64,000 nt of DNA from CAVQJU01 sp963712905 (lineage in GTDB: Bacteria > Acidobacteriota > Vicinamibacteria > Vicinamibacterales > CAVVIG01), in assembly GCA_963712905.1 (NCBI GenBank), contig CAVQJU010000003.1, positions 223,807 to 287,806 on the forward strand. The letters are read 5' to 3'. Below are positions 41,937-52,612 of this stretch, one piece after another. The number at the start of each line of letters is the position of its first letter. The stretch's first letter is position 1. Made by a program: the position numbers and the translations under genes. The notes under the pieces were generated by a model. It ran no database searches, had not been told where the DNA came from, and saw only the letters and a list, made by a program, of their open reading frames with translations.

Positions 41937-44567
41937 GTGTCGCCATCCGAAGACGACGACCCGACGATTGACGCCGCGTCGGCGCCGACACGAGCGCGAA
42001 GCTCAGGTCCCGCTGACCGCACGCCCACGCCTTCTCACCGCTTCGCGACGGGCTCCGTGATCGCCGGGCGATATCGACTCGTCGCGTTGCTCGGGCGCGG
42101 CGGCATGGGCGAGGTGTTCCGCGCCGACGACCTGACGCTCGACCAGGCCGTGGCGTTGAAATTCCTGCCCGAGGACGTCGCCGCAAATCCCGAGCGACTC
42201 GCCCAGTTTCACGCCGAGCTCCGCACCGCTCGACAAGTTTCGCACAAGAACGTCTGCCGTCTCTACGATCTCGGTGAGGCGGACGGCCGGCCGTTCCTGA
42301 CGATGGAGTACGTGGACGGCGAGGATCTGGCCTCGCTGCTCCGCCGGATCGGACGGGTCCCACAGGACAAAGCGATTGAGATCGCCCGCCAGCTCTGCGC
42401 TGGCCTCTCAGCCGCCCACGAGCGCGGCGTGCTGCACCGCGATCTCAAACCGGCCAACATCATGATCGACGGCGACGGCAACGTCCGCATCGCCGATTTC
42501 GGGTTGGCCGTGGCGGCCGGTGACACGACCTCGTCTCGCGCGGGAACGCCGCAGTACATGGCGCCGGAGCTGCTGGCCGGCGGCCAGGCCTCGGTCAAGA
42601 CCGACATCTACGCGCTCGGCCTCGTCCTCTTCGAGCTTTTCACCGGACGGCGGCCGTACGAAGCCAAGACGCTGAACGATCTCGTCGCGATGCAGCAGAG
42701 CGGTCGCATCTCCACGCCCTCGTCGGTGGTACGCGATCTCGATCCTGCCGTTGAGCGCGTGATTCTCCGGTGCCTCGAAAGCGACCCCACCCTGCGTCCG
42801 GGATCCGCGCTTGCCGTGGCCGCCGCGCTGCCTGGCGGCGATCCGCTCGCGGCGGCACTGGCGGCCGGCGAAACGCCGTCGCCGGAGATGGTCGCGGCCG
42901 CCGGGGAAACAAGCGCGGTCAGGCCGGCGCTCGGGCTGTCGCTGTTTGCAGCGATCATCATCGGAATACTGACGACGGCGGTGCTGTCGGACCGGACGCT
43001 GTTCATCGCCAGAATCCCGATGGACAAGGGCGCCGACGCCCTCGAGGATCGGGCGCGCGAGACGCTGACGAAGCTGGGCTACACCGAACGGCCGGAAGAC
43101 ACGGCGCGCGGCTTCCTGGTGCTGCAGGATTACATCTTCTACGTGCTGCGCTCCGATCACTCCGCAAACCGCTGGGACGCCCTCTCGAACGCCTATTTCC
43201 CGTCGCTGCGGTTCTGGTATCGCACGAGCACGCGCGACCTCGAGACACTCGGGGCCGAATGGACGCCTCAGTTCGGCGATCCGCCGATGACGATCTCCGG
43301 CATGACGTCGGTCGTCCTCGACGTCCAGGGCCACCTCACCCAGTTCACGATGGTGACGCCGCAGGTGGACGAGGCTCAGGGAACGCCTGACCGCACGGAC
43401 TGGAATCGCTTCTTCGACGCCGCGGGGCTCGACGCGAACACATTCAAGCCGACGCCGTCGCAGTGGGTCCCCAACGGCTACGCCGACGAGCGCAAGGCGT
43501 GGGAAGGGCCGATGCCGGGCCGTCCCGAGATCACGCTGCGCGTCGAAGCCGCAGGCTACCGCGGCCGGCCGGCATTTTTTCAGATCGTCGGGCCGTGGAC
43601 CCGGCGCCCGCGCGAAGCGCCGCCAGGACAGACCGGCAGGGGCATCATCCGCTTCGGGCTCTTTCTGATCGTCTTCGCGCTCTCGATTGGCGGGCTGTTG
43701 CTGGCGCGTTACAACATCAGGAACGGACGCGGCGATCGCCGCGGCGCCACACGCATCGCGCTCGTCCTCGTTGGCACTATGTTCGTCTCCTGGGTGCTGG
43801 GCGCGAGGCACTGGCTGGAGCCGCTCACCGAGTTCGGTCATTTTCTCGAGGACTTCGCGTCCAGCCAGCTGCTGAACGCGGCCATCTTGTGGCTGACTTA
43901 CGTCGCGCTCGAACCGTACGTCCGCCGCTACAGCCCCGAGATCCTGATGTCGTGGAGCCGCCTGATTGGCGGCCGCTTCCGCGATCCGCGCGTCGGCCGC
44001 GACATCCTCGTCGGCATCGCCGCGGGGGTCGCCGTCGCGCTGGCCCGGTGCGCGCTCGTGCTGTTGCCGCCGCTGTTCGGGGCCGCGCCGCCGCCGCCGC
44101 GCGGCATCAATCTCGACTTCCTGCTCACCACCCGGCACGCGCTGTCGGCGCTGCTGCGAATGCCGCCAAACGCCCTGTTCAACGGCATGTTGATCACGCT
44201 GTCCTTTGCGCTGGCGCGGATGCTCGTCAAGCGGACATGGCTCGCCGCCTCGATTTCAGGACTCCTCCTCGCTTTCGTCGTCGTCACCGAGGCCGGGACC
44301 GAGCAGCTCGCGCTGAACGTGCTATTCGCGGCCATGGTATCCATGGTCTATGTGCTGGTCCTCGTGTACTTCGGCATGTTCGCGCAAATGATGGCGTTCC
44401 TGACTAATTTCATCCTGGGCCAGGGCGGCCTGACCGCCGATTTCTCCAAGCTATACGCGCCAACGAGCACCTGGCTGCTGGCGCTGATAGCGGGCCTCGC
44501 AGCATTTGGCTTCTATGCCTCGCGAGGCGGGGAATCGCTCTTTGGAAAAGGGTTCGATGCGACATGA
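41937..44567 (+). CDS. Membrane-anchored Ser/Thr protein kinase with large C-terminal membrane domain
   Basis: 876 residues from a GTG at 41937. The kinase domain (about residues 45-310) has the glycine loop LLGRGGMGEVF, the Lys in AVALKFLPED, the catalytic loop VLHRDLKPANIM, DFG in IADFGLA and the P+1 motif TPQYMAPELL. A membrane helix (LSLFAAIIIGILTTAVL) leads to an extracytoplasmic region of about 200 residues, then about six more helices with FGLFLIVFALSIGGLLLARY, GIAAGVAVALARCALVLL and FAAMVSMVYVLVLVYFGMF. The C-terminal half is not a known sensor family to me. It could sense a periplasmic or membrane signal. Confidence 0.9.
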   Translation: MSPSEDDDPTIDAASAPTRARSSGPADRTPTPSHRFATGSVIAGRYRLVALLGRGGMGEVFRADDLTLDQAVALKFLPEDVAANPERLAQFHAELRTARQVSHKNVCRLYDLGEADGRPFLTMEYVDGEDLASLLRRIGRVPQDKAIEIARQLCAGLSAAHERGVLHRDLKPANIMIDGDGNVRIADFGLAVAAGDTTSSRAGTPQYMAPELLAGGQASVKTDIYALGLVLFELFTGRRPYEAKTLNDLVAMQQSGRISTPSSVVRDLDPAVERVILRCLESDPTLRPGSALAVAAALPGGDPLAAALAAGETPSPEMVAAAGETSAVRPALGLSLFAAIIIGILTTAVLSDRTLFIARIPMDKGADALEDRARETLTKLGYTERPEDTARGFLVLQDYIFYVLRSDHSANRWDALSNAYFPSLRFWYRTSTRDLETLGAEWTPQFGDPPMTISGMTSVVLDVQGHLTQFTMVTPQVDEAQGTPDRTDWNRFFDAAGLDANTFKPTPSQWVPNGYADERKAWEGPMPGRPEITLRVEAAGYRGRPAFFQIVGPWTRRPREAPPGQTGRGIIRFGLFLIVFALSIGGLLLARYNIRNGRGDRRGATRIALVLVGTMFVSWVLGARHWLEPLTEFGHFLEDFASSQLLNAAILWLTYVALEPYVRRYSPEILMSWSRLIGGRFRDPRVGRDILVGIAAGVAVALARCALVLLPPLFGAAPPPPRGINLDFLLTTRHALSALLRMPPNALFNGMLITLSFALARMLVKRTWLAASISGLLLAFVVVTEAGTEQLALNVLFAAMVSMVYVLVLVYFGMFAQMMAFLTNFILGQGGLTADFSKLYAPTSTWLLALIAGLAAFGFYASRGGESLFGKGFDAT

Positions 44568-44569
44568 GG

Positions 44570-46831
44570 TCATCGGACGGCGACGCTCGAAAGGCTCCAG
44601 CGATGTGACGTGTCGTTCCACAACTGACGAATCCGAATGAGCCTCGCGTCGACCCCGCCGATTCGAAACCGCAAGACAGGATGGTTCGGCGCTTCGACCG
44701 CCGCCAGGAACGCGACACCTCCCGAGCCGCTTCTCCACCGCTGAACCCATTCGCGCCCGTCGGCAGAGGTCTCGATCAGCACGGCTCCGGGAAATTCGCG
44801 CGCGTCCGCGCCTGTGGCGAGATCTACTTCGGTTACTGTATGCGGGCCGTCGAGCTCGATCACGAGTTCGTCTCCGGATCGTTGCGGCCCGTCGCTGCTC
44901 CAGCTCGCCTCGACGGTGCCGTCCGGCATCGCTCGGAGCGGCACCGCGGCGCCGGAAGGCATCGCGCGAACCGATCTGATGGGCAGCGGAGCGCCGGCAT
45001 CAGAGTGACCGAGCGGTTGCTGCTGGAGCAGAAAGAGCCGTTCGCGCAGACTGGAGCCGGCTTCGGCGCCGCCAGCCCGACGGATAAAGTCTTCCCAGCT
45101 CGCACCGTCGTTCGAGGTCCTGTCCACTCGGACGAGGACGGGCGCGTACGACGCCAGAACGGGCACCACGGCATCATCACGACGCTCGAGCGCAAGCCTG
45201 AGAACTTGGTAGGCCGGAGGGTCGTAGCCGCTGTATCCGTTGACCACTCGCCGGCCGTGAAACACCGACCGGTACACGGCGGCAATGTCATCGAACACGC
45301 CGCCGAGCGGCAGCTCGAGAACGACGGCTCGAGCATCGGGCAGCGCCATCATCGGGGCGGGAAGAGCGGCGGCAGGAAGAGCGGCGGGCCAGCTGTCGGC
45401 AACGAGCAGGGCGATGGCAGCGACCGCAGCCGCAAGACGGAAGAACCGCGAACCGGAAGCCGTCACGCGCACGAACGCGAGGCCCGCGGCGACCGCGACC
45501 GCCAAGGCCGCAATCATCATGAAGCGTGCCGGGGCGCGGAACCCGTCAGCGAATCCCGGCAGGAGCATCAGCAGCGCGAACGGGCCGCGATAGAGCAGCG
45601 GCCGGTTGAGAAAGTGCGGCGCGGGACCGAGCGCGAACAGCCAGGCGACAACGGCTGACGTCACGTAGAACGCGAACGTCGATCGCCGGCGCCAGACGAG
45701 GGTCCAGGCTGCGGACGTGAGGCCGAGCAGGACGCATGCCGCAAAGACGACCGTCAGAGGCTTGTCCGGCCCGTCGGCTGACACTGCGAGCGGACCCAGC
45801 CGATATCTCCACGGCCCCCACAGGGTGCTCAGGGCTGTCAGCGCGAAAACGACGGCCACCGCCGTCAGCGACAGACGGAGCGGCCTCCAGTTCTGCGATC
45901 GAACAGGAGCGGCGGACGATCGGCGCCATCCGAGCGCGCCGAGAATCAGCAAGGGCGCAATCACGCCGACATAGACCTCCGCTTCCGGATTGATCGCCAT
46001 CGACGGCAGCCGCCACAACTTCATAGGCTGGGCGCTGAGCACGCCGGTCAGATCCGCGCTGAAGTCCCTCATCTCTCCGAAGCCCCGGCCGAACCCGACC
46101 TGCGAGTGAATCGTGCGGTACTGCAGGAGGACGGGAAGGAGCACGATGAACGCCGCGGCCCAGGCGCCGATCAGAGCCGCCCGGCGCGACAGCGGCGCGT
46201 TTCGGGGAAACCAGAGGATCCACAGGCCAACGAGCGGGATCGAGAAGAACAAGTAGTAGCCGCTGCACAGCCCCTGCAGGGCAAGCATGGCCGAGAACGC
46301 CACCAGCCATCGCCGGCGCGACGTCGCCACGTACTGATGCAGCGCAAGCAATGCCAGCGGCAGGCAGAAAGCGGCCTGCAGTTCGAGGTGCGCGAGGTGC
46401 GCCATGCGATAGGGATTGAAGCCGAAGACGATGCCGCTGACGGCGCCCGCGGCGTGGCTTCCGGTGAGCATCCGCGTCAGCGCGTGCGCGGCGAGAGCGG
46501 ACAGCACGAAACAGGCGACGAAGGTGACGTTGTAGGCGAGAATCGGCGTTCCGCCCAGCCACTGCACGGGCGCGGCGATCAACTCGAGGCCGACGCGATG
46601 ATCGGAGAACGCGAGGCTGCCGCGCAGCGGAAAAAATGCGAGACCATCCCACCAGCTCCCGACGAACGGGACGTGACGGGCGTTCCACCACAGAATCCAC
46701 GCGCTGAGCAGCGGATCGCCGGCGTCGTGCGCGATCGCCGTGCTGAACTGACCGAAGAGGCTGCGCACGAGGAACAAGGCCAGCGCGAGATAGCCGGTTG
46801 CAGCGAGCCCGAATCGGCGCCATTCAGCCAT
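44570..46831 (-). CDS. GT-C-like polytopic membrane protein with discoidin-like C-terminal domain
   Basis: 753 residues. The N-terminal ~480 residues have around eleven membrane helices. The first outer loop carries HDAGDPLLSAWILWWNARH, the acidic loop position used by GT-C glycosyltransferases. After a last helix (AAVAAIALLVADSWPAALP) a soluble tail follows. Its end (VIELDGPHTVTEVDLATG, VLIETSADGREWVQRW, ARLIRIRQLW) resembles an F5/8-type discoidin or carbohydrate-binding fold. A lipid-linked sugar transferase is plausible but unproven. It converges on the Ser/Thr kinase gene with 2 bases between stops. Confidence 0.75.
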   Translation of the reverse strand: MAEWRRFGLAATGYLALALFLVRSLFGQFSTAIAHDAGDPLLSAWILWWNARHVPFVGSWWDGLAFFPLRGSLAFSDHRVGLELIAAPVQWLGGTPILAYNVTFVACFVLSALAAHALTRMLTGSHAAGAVSGIVFGFNPYRMAHLAHLELQAAFCLPLALLALHQYVATSRRRWLVAFSAMLALQGLCSGYYLFFSIPLVGLWILWFPRNAPLSRRAALIGAWAAAFIVLLPVLLQYRTIHSQVGFGRGFGEMRDFSADLTGVLSAQPMKLWRLPSMAINPEAEVYVGVIAPLLILGALGWRRSSAAPVRSQNWRPLRLSLTAVAVVFALTALSTLWGPWRYRLGPLAVSADGPDKPLTVVFAACVLLGLTSAAWTLVWRRRSTFAFYVTSAVVAWLFALGPAPHFLNRPLLYRGPFALLMLLPGFADGFRAPARFMMIAALAVAVAAGLAFVRVTASGSRFFRLAAAVAAIALLVADSWPAALPAAALPAPMMALPDARAVVLELPLGGVFDDIAAVYRSVFHGRRVVNGYSGYDPPAYQVLRLALERRDDAVVPVLASYAPVLVRVDRTSNDGASWEDFIRRAGGAEAGSSLRERLFLLQQQPLGHSDAGAPLPIRSVRAMPSGAAVPLRAMPDGTVEASWSSDGPQRSGDELVIELDGPHTVTEVDLATGADAREFPGAVLIETSADGREWVQRWRSGSGGVAFLAAVEAPNHPVLRFRIGGVDARLIRIRQLWNDTSHRWSLSSVAVR

Positions 46832-46860
46832 GGGTGAAAGATCTTATCCTTCGGGTGCGC

Positions 46861-49218
46861 TTAACGACGGTTCCTGGTTCGCGCGGTCGGCGTCGCTTTC
46901 CAGGGATCGTCGGGCCAGGGGTGCTTCGGATAGCGTCCGCGAAGTTCCTTCCTGACCTCGGGATAGGTGCGGTCCCAGAAGCTCCGGAGGTCACGCGTCA
47001 TCTGGACCGGCCGCCCGTTCGGCGCAAGCAGCGCAAGCCTGACGGGCTCCTTGCGCACGCCCACGCTGGGCGTGTCGGCAAGTCCGAACAGCTCCTGGAG
47101 CTTCACCGAGGCCGACACGCTTCCGTCCTCGTCATATTCGAGACGCACGGACCGGCCGCTCGGAACAACGATCGCGTCCGGCGCGTCGCGATCGAGGGCA
47201 CGCCGATCGTCCGGTGACAACGCGCGCGATACCGCCACGTCGGCAAGAGACCGCGCGCCCGTCGCGGCGCCTGCGACCAGCTGTGGAAGATCGGCCGGCC
47301 GCCCGGCGAAACGCAGCCTCCTGATCAGTTGCTGGTCGGCTTCGTCCGGTCCTCTCGTGAGCCACGCCTCAGCGAGGAGCGTTGCGGCCACTGCCTGATC
47401 CGGTGTCGTTGATTGTTCGGTGAGGACGAGAGCGTCGTATCGCGTGAGGACCGTTGCCTTGACGGAGCCGCTGCCGGGATCGAATCGATGCGCGACTTCG
47501 GTCGCGTTGGGCGCGAGCCACTCGCGCTCGACAAGGCTCGCGAGACGGATGCTGGCATTCGAGCCATCCTGGCTCCGGGCCCCGCGCCCCGGAGAGTTCG
47601 TCGAGTGAACGTCCAGCGCCACGAGGAACTCGCCCTCGGTGACGCCGCTTTCAGGCGCGACGACGGCGCCGGCTCCCGACGCAAGGCGGACACGAGGCGA
47701 CCGAGGCTCCCGCCGTTGCGCGACGCGATCGGGGTAGCCGGCGAGAACCGCCCGGCGGAAGTCCGCCTCGGACAGCGAACGGTTCGGCGCGGACACACTT
47801 GTGGCGAGCTGCTCGATCTCGCGCGCAACGCGTTGAACGTGAGGCGGGGCGCTCGACCATCGATCGACTGCCGACAAGAGGTCCGAGGTGGTCGCCTGCG
47901 CCTGGCTCCCTCGGGGCGCCAGCACGTGGCGCTCCGAGAGGAGGGCACACGCTCGCGCCATCGAGGTCGCACCTTCGGCCGCGACGAGCATGCGGGCCAG
48001 ACGCGGGGGCAACGGCATGCGTTGAAGGCGACGTCCGACGTCCGTCAACTGGCCGCCTTCGACGGCGCCAAGCCGATCCAGGAGGATCAGCGCCGACTCG
48101 ATGGCCTCGTCTCGCGGACGCTCGAACCACTCGAACGTTCGCGGATTGCCGCCCCACACCATGATGTCGAGCACGGTCGCAGAGAGATCGACGCGGTGAA
48201 TCTCGGGCTCGCGGTGCGGCCTCAGCCGATCGCGGGCGTCCCACAGGCGGCGCACCGAACCGGGACCGAGTCGAGCGGCGCGGCCCGCGCGCTGATCGGC
48301 CGAATCGGCGGTGATGCGCTCGATCTCGAGGCTGTCGATCGCGCGCTCGGCATCGTAACGCGCCACCTTGTGCAGCCCGGAATCGACGACAGCCGCGATG
48401 CCCGGCACCGTCACCGATGTCTCGGCGACGTTGGTCGCCACCACGATGCGGCGCCGCGAAGACCGCTGCGGACGGAGCACCGCGTCCTGCTCGGCCGCGT
48501 CGAGTGATCCGTAGAGCGCCACGATGTCGGCCGACTGGTTGCCGCCGCGGGCACTGATGTCGTCAATGGCGCGCCTGATCTCGAACGCGCCGGGCAGGAA
48601 GCACAGGATGCCGCCCTTCGTCTCCGCCGTGAGCCCGGCCACAGCATCGGCCACGGACTGCCCGGCTGCGTAGCCGATGTCGAGCGGATATGAGCGGCCC
48701 GGGACGTCGACAACCGGACAGTCGTCGAGGAATGCGGACACCGCCGCGCTGTCGAGCGTGGCGGACATCACGACGATCCGCAGGTCGTCGCGAGCGCGCC
48801 AGGCCTGCCTGGCCAGGGCGATCGCGAGATCCGCGTACACGCTGCGCTCGTGGAACTCGTCGAGCACGATGGTGCGAAACTCGGAGAGGAGCGGATCCTG
48901 CTGCAGACGCGCCGTCAGCACGCCCTCGGTCGCAACCAGCAGCTGTGTTCGCGGACCGAACCGGCGCTCAAGCCGGACCTGCCATCCGACTTCCCCGCCG
49001 ATCGTCCAGCCGCGTTCGTCCGCGATGCGCTGCGCGATGGCCCGCGCGGCGACGCGCCGGGGCTGCAACAGAATCACCGGACCATCGGCGCAGAGCGCCG
49101 GCGGGACACGCGTTGTCTTGCCGGCGCCAGGCTGGGCCGTGACGACGACCGCCCGCGATTGCCTCAGGTGCCGGGCAATCGCGTCGATGAAGGGATCGAT
49201 CGGTAACGGGTCGGGCAC
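46861..49218 (-). CDS. hrpB: ATP-dependent helicase HrpB
   Basis: 785 residues. A DEAH-type helicase with Walker A VTAQPGAGKTTRVP, LLQPRRVAARAIAQRIA, Walker B as LDEFHERSVYADL, motif III VVMSATLD and motif VI region SADQRAGRAARLGPG. HA2 and HrpB C-terminal domains follow, ending in PVQMTRDLRSFWDRTYPEVRKELRGRYPKHPWP (signature FWDRTYPEVRKELRGRYP). The cellular role of HrpB is poorly known; a link to RNA or envelope phenotypes is reported in other bacteria. It ends the minus-strand block. Confidence 0.95.
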   Translation of the reverse strand: MPDPLPIDPFIDAIARHLRQSRAVVVTAQPGAGKTTRVPPALCADGPVILLQPRRVAARAIAQRIADERGWTIGGEVGWQVRLERRFGPRTQLLVATEGVLTARLQQDPLLSEFRTIVLDEFHERSVYADLAIALARQAWRARDDLRIVVMSATLDSAAVSAFLDDCPVVDVPGRSYPLDIGYAAGQSVADAVAGLTAETKGGILCFLPGAFEIRRAIDDISARGGNQSADIVALYGSLDAAEQDAVLRPQRSSRRRIVVATNVAETSVTVPGIAAVVDSGLHKVARYDAERAIDSLEIERITADSADQRAGRAARLGPGSVRRLWDARDRLRPHREPEIHRVDLSATVLDIMVWGGNPRTFEWFERPRDEAIESALILLDRLGAVEGGQLTDVGRRLQRMPLPPRLARMLVAAEGATSMARACALLSERHVLAPRGSQAQATTSDLLSAVDRWSSAPPHVQRVAREIEQLATSVSAPNRSLSEADFRRAVLAGYPDRVAQRREPRSPRVRLASGAGAVVAPESGVTEGEFLVALDVHSTNSPGRGARSQDGSNASIRLASLVEREWLAPNATEVAHRFDPGSGSVKATVLTRYDALVLTEQSTTPDQAVAATLLAEAWLTRGPDEADQQLIRRLRFAGRPADLPQLVAGAATGARSLADVAVSRALSPDDRRALDRDAPDAIVVPSGRSVRLEYDEDGSVSASVKLQELFGLADTPSVGVRKEPVRLALLAPNGRPVQMTRDLRSFWDRTYPEVRKELRGRYPKHPWPDDPWKATPTARTRNRR

Positions 49219-49254
49219 GCGGACACTGCCCCGGACGAAGCCGGACGCGGCGTG

Positions 49255-49895
<641 letters not shown>

Positions 49896-49899
<4 letters not shown>

Positions 49900-50291
49900 G
49901 GCGTTTTCTTCTCCGGATCAAAGGTCAGCGCAGCGCCGTTCATGCAGTACCGCATGCCAGTCGGCCGCGGCCCATCGGGAAACACGTGGCCGAGATGGCC
50001 GCCGCAGCTCTGGCAATGCACTTCGACTCTGGTCATCCCGTGCGATCGGTCGGTGGTCGTCTCGACGCTGCTGTCGAGCGGCTCGAAGAAGCTGGGCCAC
50101 CCGCTGCCACTCTCGAATTTGGTGCCGGCGGAAAACAGCGGCTGCCCGCAACCGGCGCAGACAAACGTCCCGTCGCGCTTCTCATGGTTGAGCGGGCTCG
50201 AACCAGGAGGCTCGGTGCCGTGCTCGCGGAGCACCTTGTACTGCTGCGGCGTGAGCGTCGCGCGCCACTCGGAATCCGTCTTCTCGCCCAT
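49896..50291 (-). CDS. msrB: Peptide methionine-R-sulfoxide reductase MsrB
   Basis: 131 residues from ATG 50291; an ATG 24 bases earlier is an alternative. Zinc cysteines are in TFVCAGCGQPLF and VHCQSCGGHLGHVFPDG, the active Cys in RYCMNGAALTF. SGSGWPSFFEPLD is the substrate loop. It reduces the R form of methionine sulfoxide. It lies upstream of msrA in the same operon. Confidence 0.96.
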
Positions 50292-50343
50292 GCCGGTACT
50301 GTAGCATCGGGCCATAGCGCAGATCGAGCGGGTCTGCACGGCA

Positions 50344-51471
50344 TCATCGGGAACCGCGATCCGGGCGCGGCTGACCTGCCGGAATCGAAGGGGCCAGCAG
50401 ATCCTTGGTCCGCTCGTACAGGATCTCAGCCACCGCCTCGTGGCCCTTCGCTGTCCAGTGGGGATCGCCCTCGAGGTAGATCTCGCGGACGTCACGCCCG
50501 CCGAGCGTATCGAGCAGATCGACGAAACGGACGCCCTCACGTTCGCAGAACCGGCGGAGGACATCCTGATAGTGCCGCCGGGTATCGGGCGTCGCAAACT
50601 GCCTGGCAGGAGGGACGGCGGCAATCACGAGCGACGCGCCGTAGGCCCGGGCGGCCGCGGCGATGCGATCGAGGTACGACAGGCTCGTCGTCCAGCGCGG
50701 GTCGGCTTCCCCCACGGCTCCGCGAATGACGGCGTCTTCGTCGTCGTCGACGTCATTGGCGTAGTGCATGACGACGATGAGGGGCGGCCGTCCGAATGCC
50801 TCGAAATAGGCGCCGAGGACATACGATTCTTCGAGAGAACCGTAGCCCTCGACACCCGCGTTGATCGGGCACGCGGACAAGCGCAGGCGTTCGCGCACGA
50901 GGTGGCCGTAGCGGTTGACGAACGTCTCGTTGTCGTTCACCCCGACGCCATCGGTAAACGAATCGCCGAGGAAGAGCACGCGCGTGGCGCAGTCGCGCGT
51001 CAGTTCCGCGTCGACACGCCTGAACCCGAGTTGATCGTACGAGGCTTCGGCCAGACGTCTGGTGTCGAGTCCAGCGAGTGCCCGACGCAACGACGGAGTG
51101 TCTTCCATTTCCATCGCCCTGTATAGACCCGACGCACCAGTGACAAACTGCAGCGTCCTGACGTCGGGCCTGTACATGTAACGCGTGACGCCGTACATCT
51201 CCACGGGGCGGAAGATCCGCTTCGAGATCAGCTCGGTCCCGCCGGCCCCCCAGAACACCGCAAACGCGTCGGCCCGCTCGACCTGCTCCTCGCTCATCAC
51301 GTCGATGAGCTGCCTGAGGCGGGGATCGGCGAGATAGGCACGAACGAAACCGGGCCCGAGGAGCGGACGTATGACGGCCCAATGAAAGTGCCTGGCGCCG
51401 ACGATGTACAGGCCGGCAGCGGCGATGGAGGCGAGCACGACGCTCGCCACCACGACGAGAACTCCCCTCAT
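50344..51471 (-). CDS. Membrane-anchored SGNH/GDSL-like hydrolase 1
   Basis: 375 residues. One N-terminal membrane helix (VLVVVASVVLASIAAAGLYIVG) anchors an exported SGNH domain. Ser is in VLFLGDSFTDGVGVNDNETF, Gly and Asn in NAGVEGYGSLEESYV and MHYANDVDDDED, and Asp/His in LEGDPHWTAKGHEAVAEIL. The arrangement is like AlgX/DltD-type acyl hydrolases or transferases acting on envelope glycans. A paralogue of the same size lies at 57.2-58.3 kb. Confidence 0.85.
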   Translation of the reverse strand: MRGVLVVVASVVLASIAAAGLYIVGARHFHWAVIRPLLGPGFVRAYLADPRLRQLIDVMSEEQVERADAFAVFWGAGGTELISKRIFRPVEMYGVTRYMYRPDVRTLQFVTGASGLYRAMEMEDTPSLRRALAGLDTRRLAEASYDQLGFRRVDAELTRDCATRVLFLGDSFTDGVGVNDNETFVNRYGHLVRERLRLSACPINAGVEGYGSLEESYVLGAYFEAFGRPPLIVVMHYANDVDDDEDAVIRGAVGEADPRWTTSLSYLDRIAAAARAYGASLVIAAVPPARQFATPDTRRHYQDVLRRFCEREGVRFVDLLDTLGGRDVREIYLEGDPHWTAKGHEAVAEILYERTKDLLAPSIPAGQPRPDRGSR

Positions 51472-51493
51472 GCACGAACCGGCCGTCCGGTCG

Positions 51494-52603
51494 TCATCGT
51501 CTGGTCATGAGTGGCGCAGGGGCCCCGACCAGCTTCGCCGGGTCGGCGCCGGGCTTCGGACGGAACTTCTGCGTGCGGCCGCCGAACGTTTCGGCCGCGT
51601 ACAGGTTTCCCGCCGCGTCCACCGAAAACTGGTGCACGCCCCAGATGGCGCCCGGAAAGGTGCCGTACGTGCCCCATGAGTAGAGCAACTTGCCGTTCAG
51701 GTCGTACTTGAGGAACTTGTTCGTCGTGCCGTCAACGACCCACAAATGCTGGTCCGCCGAGATCATGATGTGGAACGGCTGACGGATGTTCAGCCACTGA
51801 TCCAGATATTTGCCATTCTCGTCGAAGATCTGGATTCGGCTGTTGGACCGGTCGGCGACGTACACTCGTCGGTTGCGATCGATGTCGATTGAATGGGGCA
51901 GATCGAACTGGCCGGGCCCGTTGCCCTTGGTGCCCCATGTCATCAGGAACCTGCCGTCCTTGTCGAACTTCACGACTCGCGTGTTGACGTAGCCGTCGCT
52001 GACGAAGAACGTTCCGTCCGGCAGCCACGCGATATCGGTCGGGCGTCCGAAATGGGCGTTGTCGTTGCCGGCAACGCCGGCTTCGCCGAGCGTCAGGACC
52101 AGCTTGCTGCCGTCGTTGGTGAACTTGAAGACCTGCTGCCGGTTGTCGTCGATCACCCACACGTGCCGTTCGGGATCGTACGGGCTGATCTTCACGTGGT
52201 GCGGACCCCGGCCGCCCTGAAACAGGCGGTCCCATTGCGTCCACGACTCGAGGAGCTTGCCGTTGGCATCGACGACCAGGATGCAGTTCCTGAGCTCGGG
52301 AGTCGCCTGCGTCGCCTGGCCGATCGATCCCCACGATCCGTTGAACCCCGCAGGCAGCTTGTCGGGCAGCTTGAGCTCGCCGCGATTGAGCAGGAAGATG
52401 CGGTTCGGCGACTCGGCAAACACGCCGCCCTGGGACCCCTGGATGTAACCAGGTCTTGCGAAGGGCAGCGGCCAGTTCGCGGTCACGTCGTACGGGCCTG
52501 TTTCGTCGCCGCCGCCTTTCTCTTGCAGCAGCGCCGGCGCCGACAGGATCCCGACGCCGAAGATGACGGCCAGAACGAGAACAGGTGTTCGGATTTCTCG
52601 CAT
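51494..52603 (-). CDS. Secreted NHL-repeat six-bladed beta-propeller
   Basis: 369 residues with a signal peptide (VLVLAVIFGVGILSAPALL). Repeated NHL-style blades are seen: PHHVKISPYDPERHVWVIDD, GRPTDIAWLPDGTFFVSDGY, FDLPHSIDIDRNRRVYVADR and GVHQFSVDAAGNLYAAET. Such proteins resemble peptidyl-alpha-hydroxyglycine amidating lyase propellers or plain binding scaffolds. The ligand is unknown. It follows the CRTAC1 gene by 10 bases. Confidence 0.87.
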   Translation of the reverse strand: MREIRTPVLVLAVIFGVGILSAPALLQEKGGGDETGPYDVTANWPLPFARPGYIQGSQGGVFAESPNRIFLLNRGELKLPDKLPAGFNGSWGSIGQATQATPELRNCILVVDANGKLLESWTQWDRLFQGGRGPHHVKISPYDPERHVWVIDDNRQQVFKFTNDGSKLVLTLGEAGVAGNDNAHFGRPTDIAWLPDGTFFVSDGYVNTRVVKFDKDGRFLMTWGTKGNGPGQFDLPHSIDIDRNRRVYVADRSNSRIQIFDENGKYLDQWLNIRQPFHIMISADQHLWVVDGTTNKFLKYDLNGKLLYSWGTYGTFPGAIWGVHQFSVDAAGNLYAAETFGGRTQKFRPKPGADPAKLVGAPAPLMTRR

Positions 52604-52612
52604 CGTGCCTCC

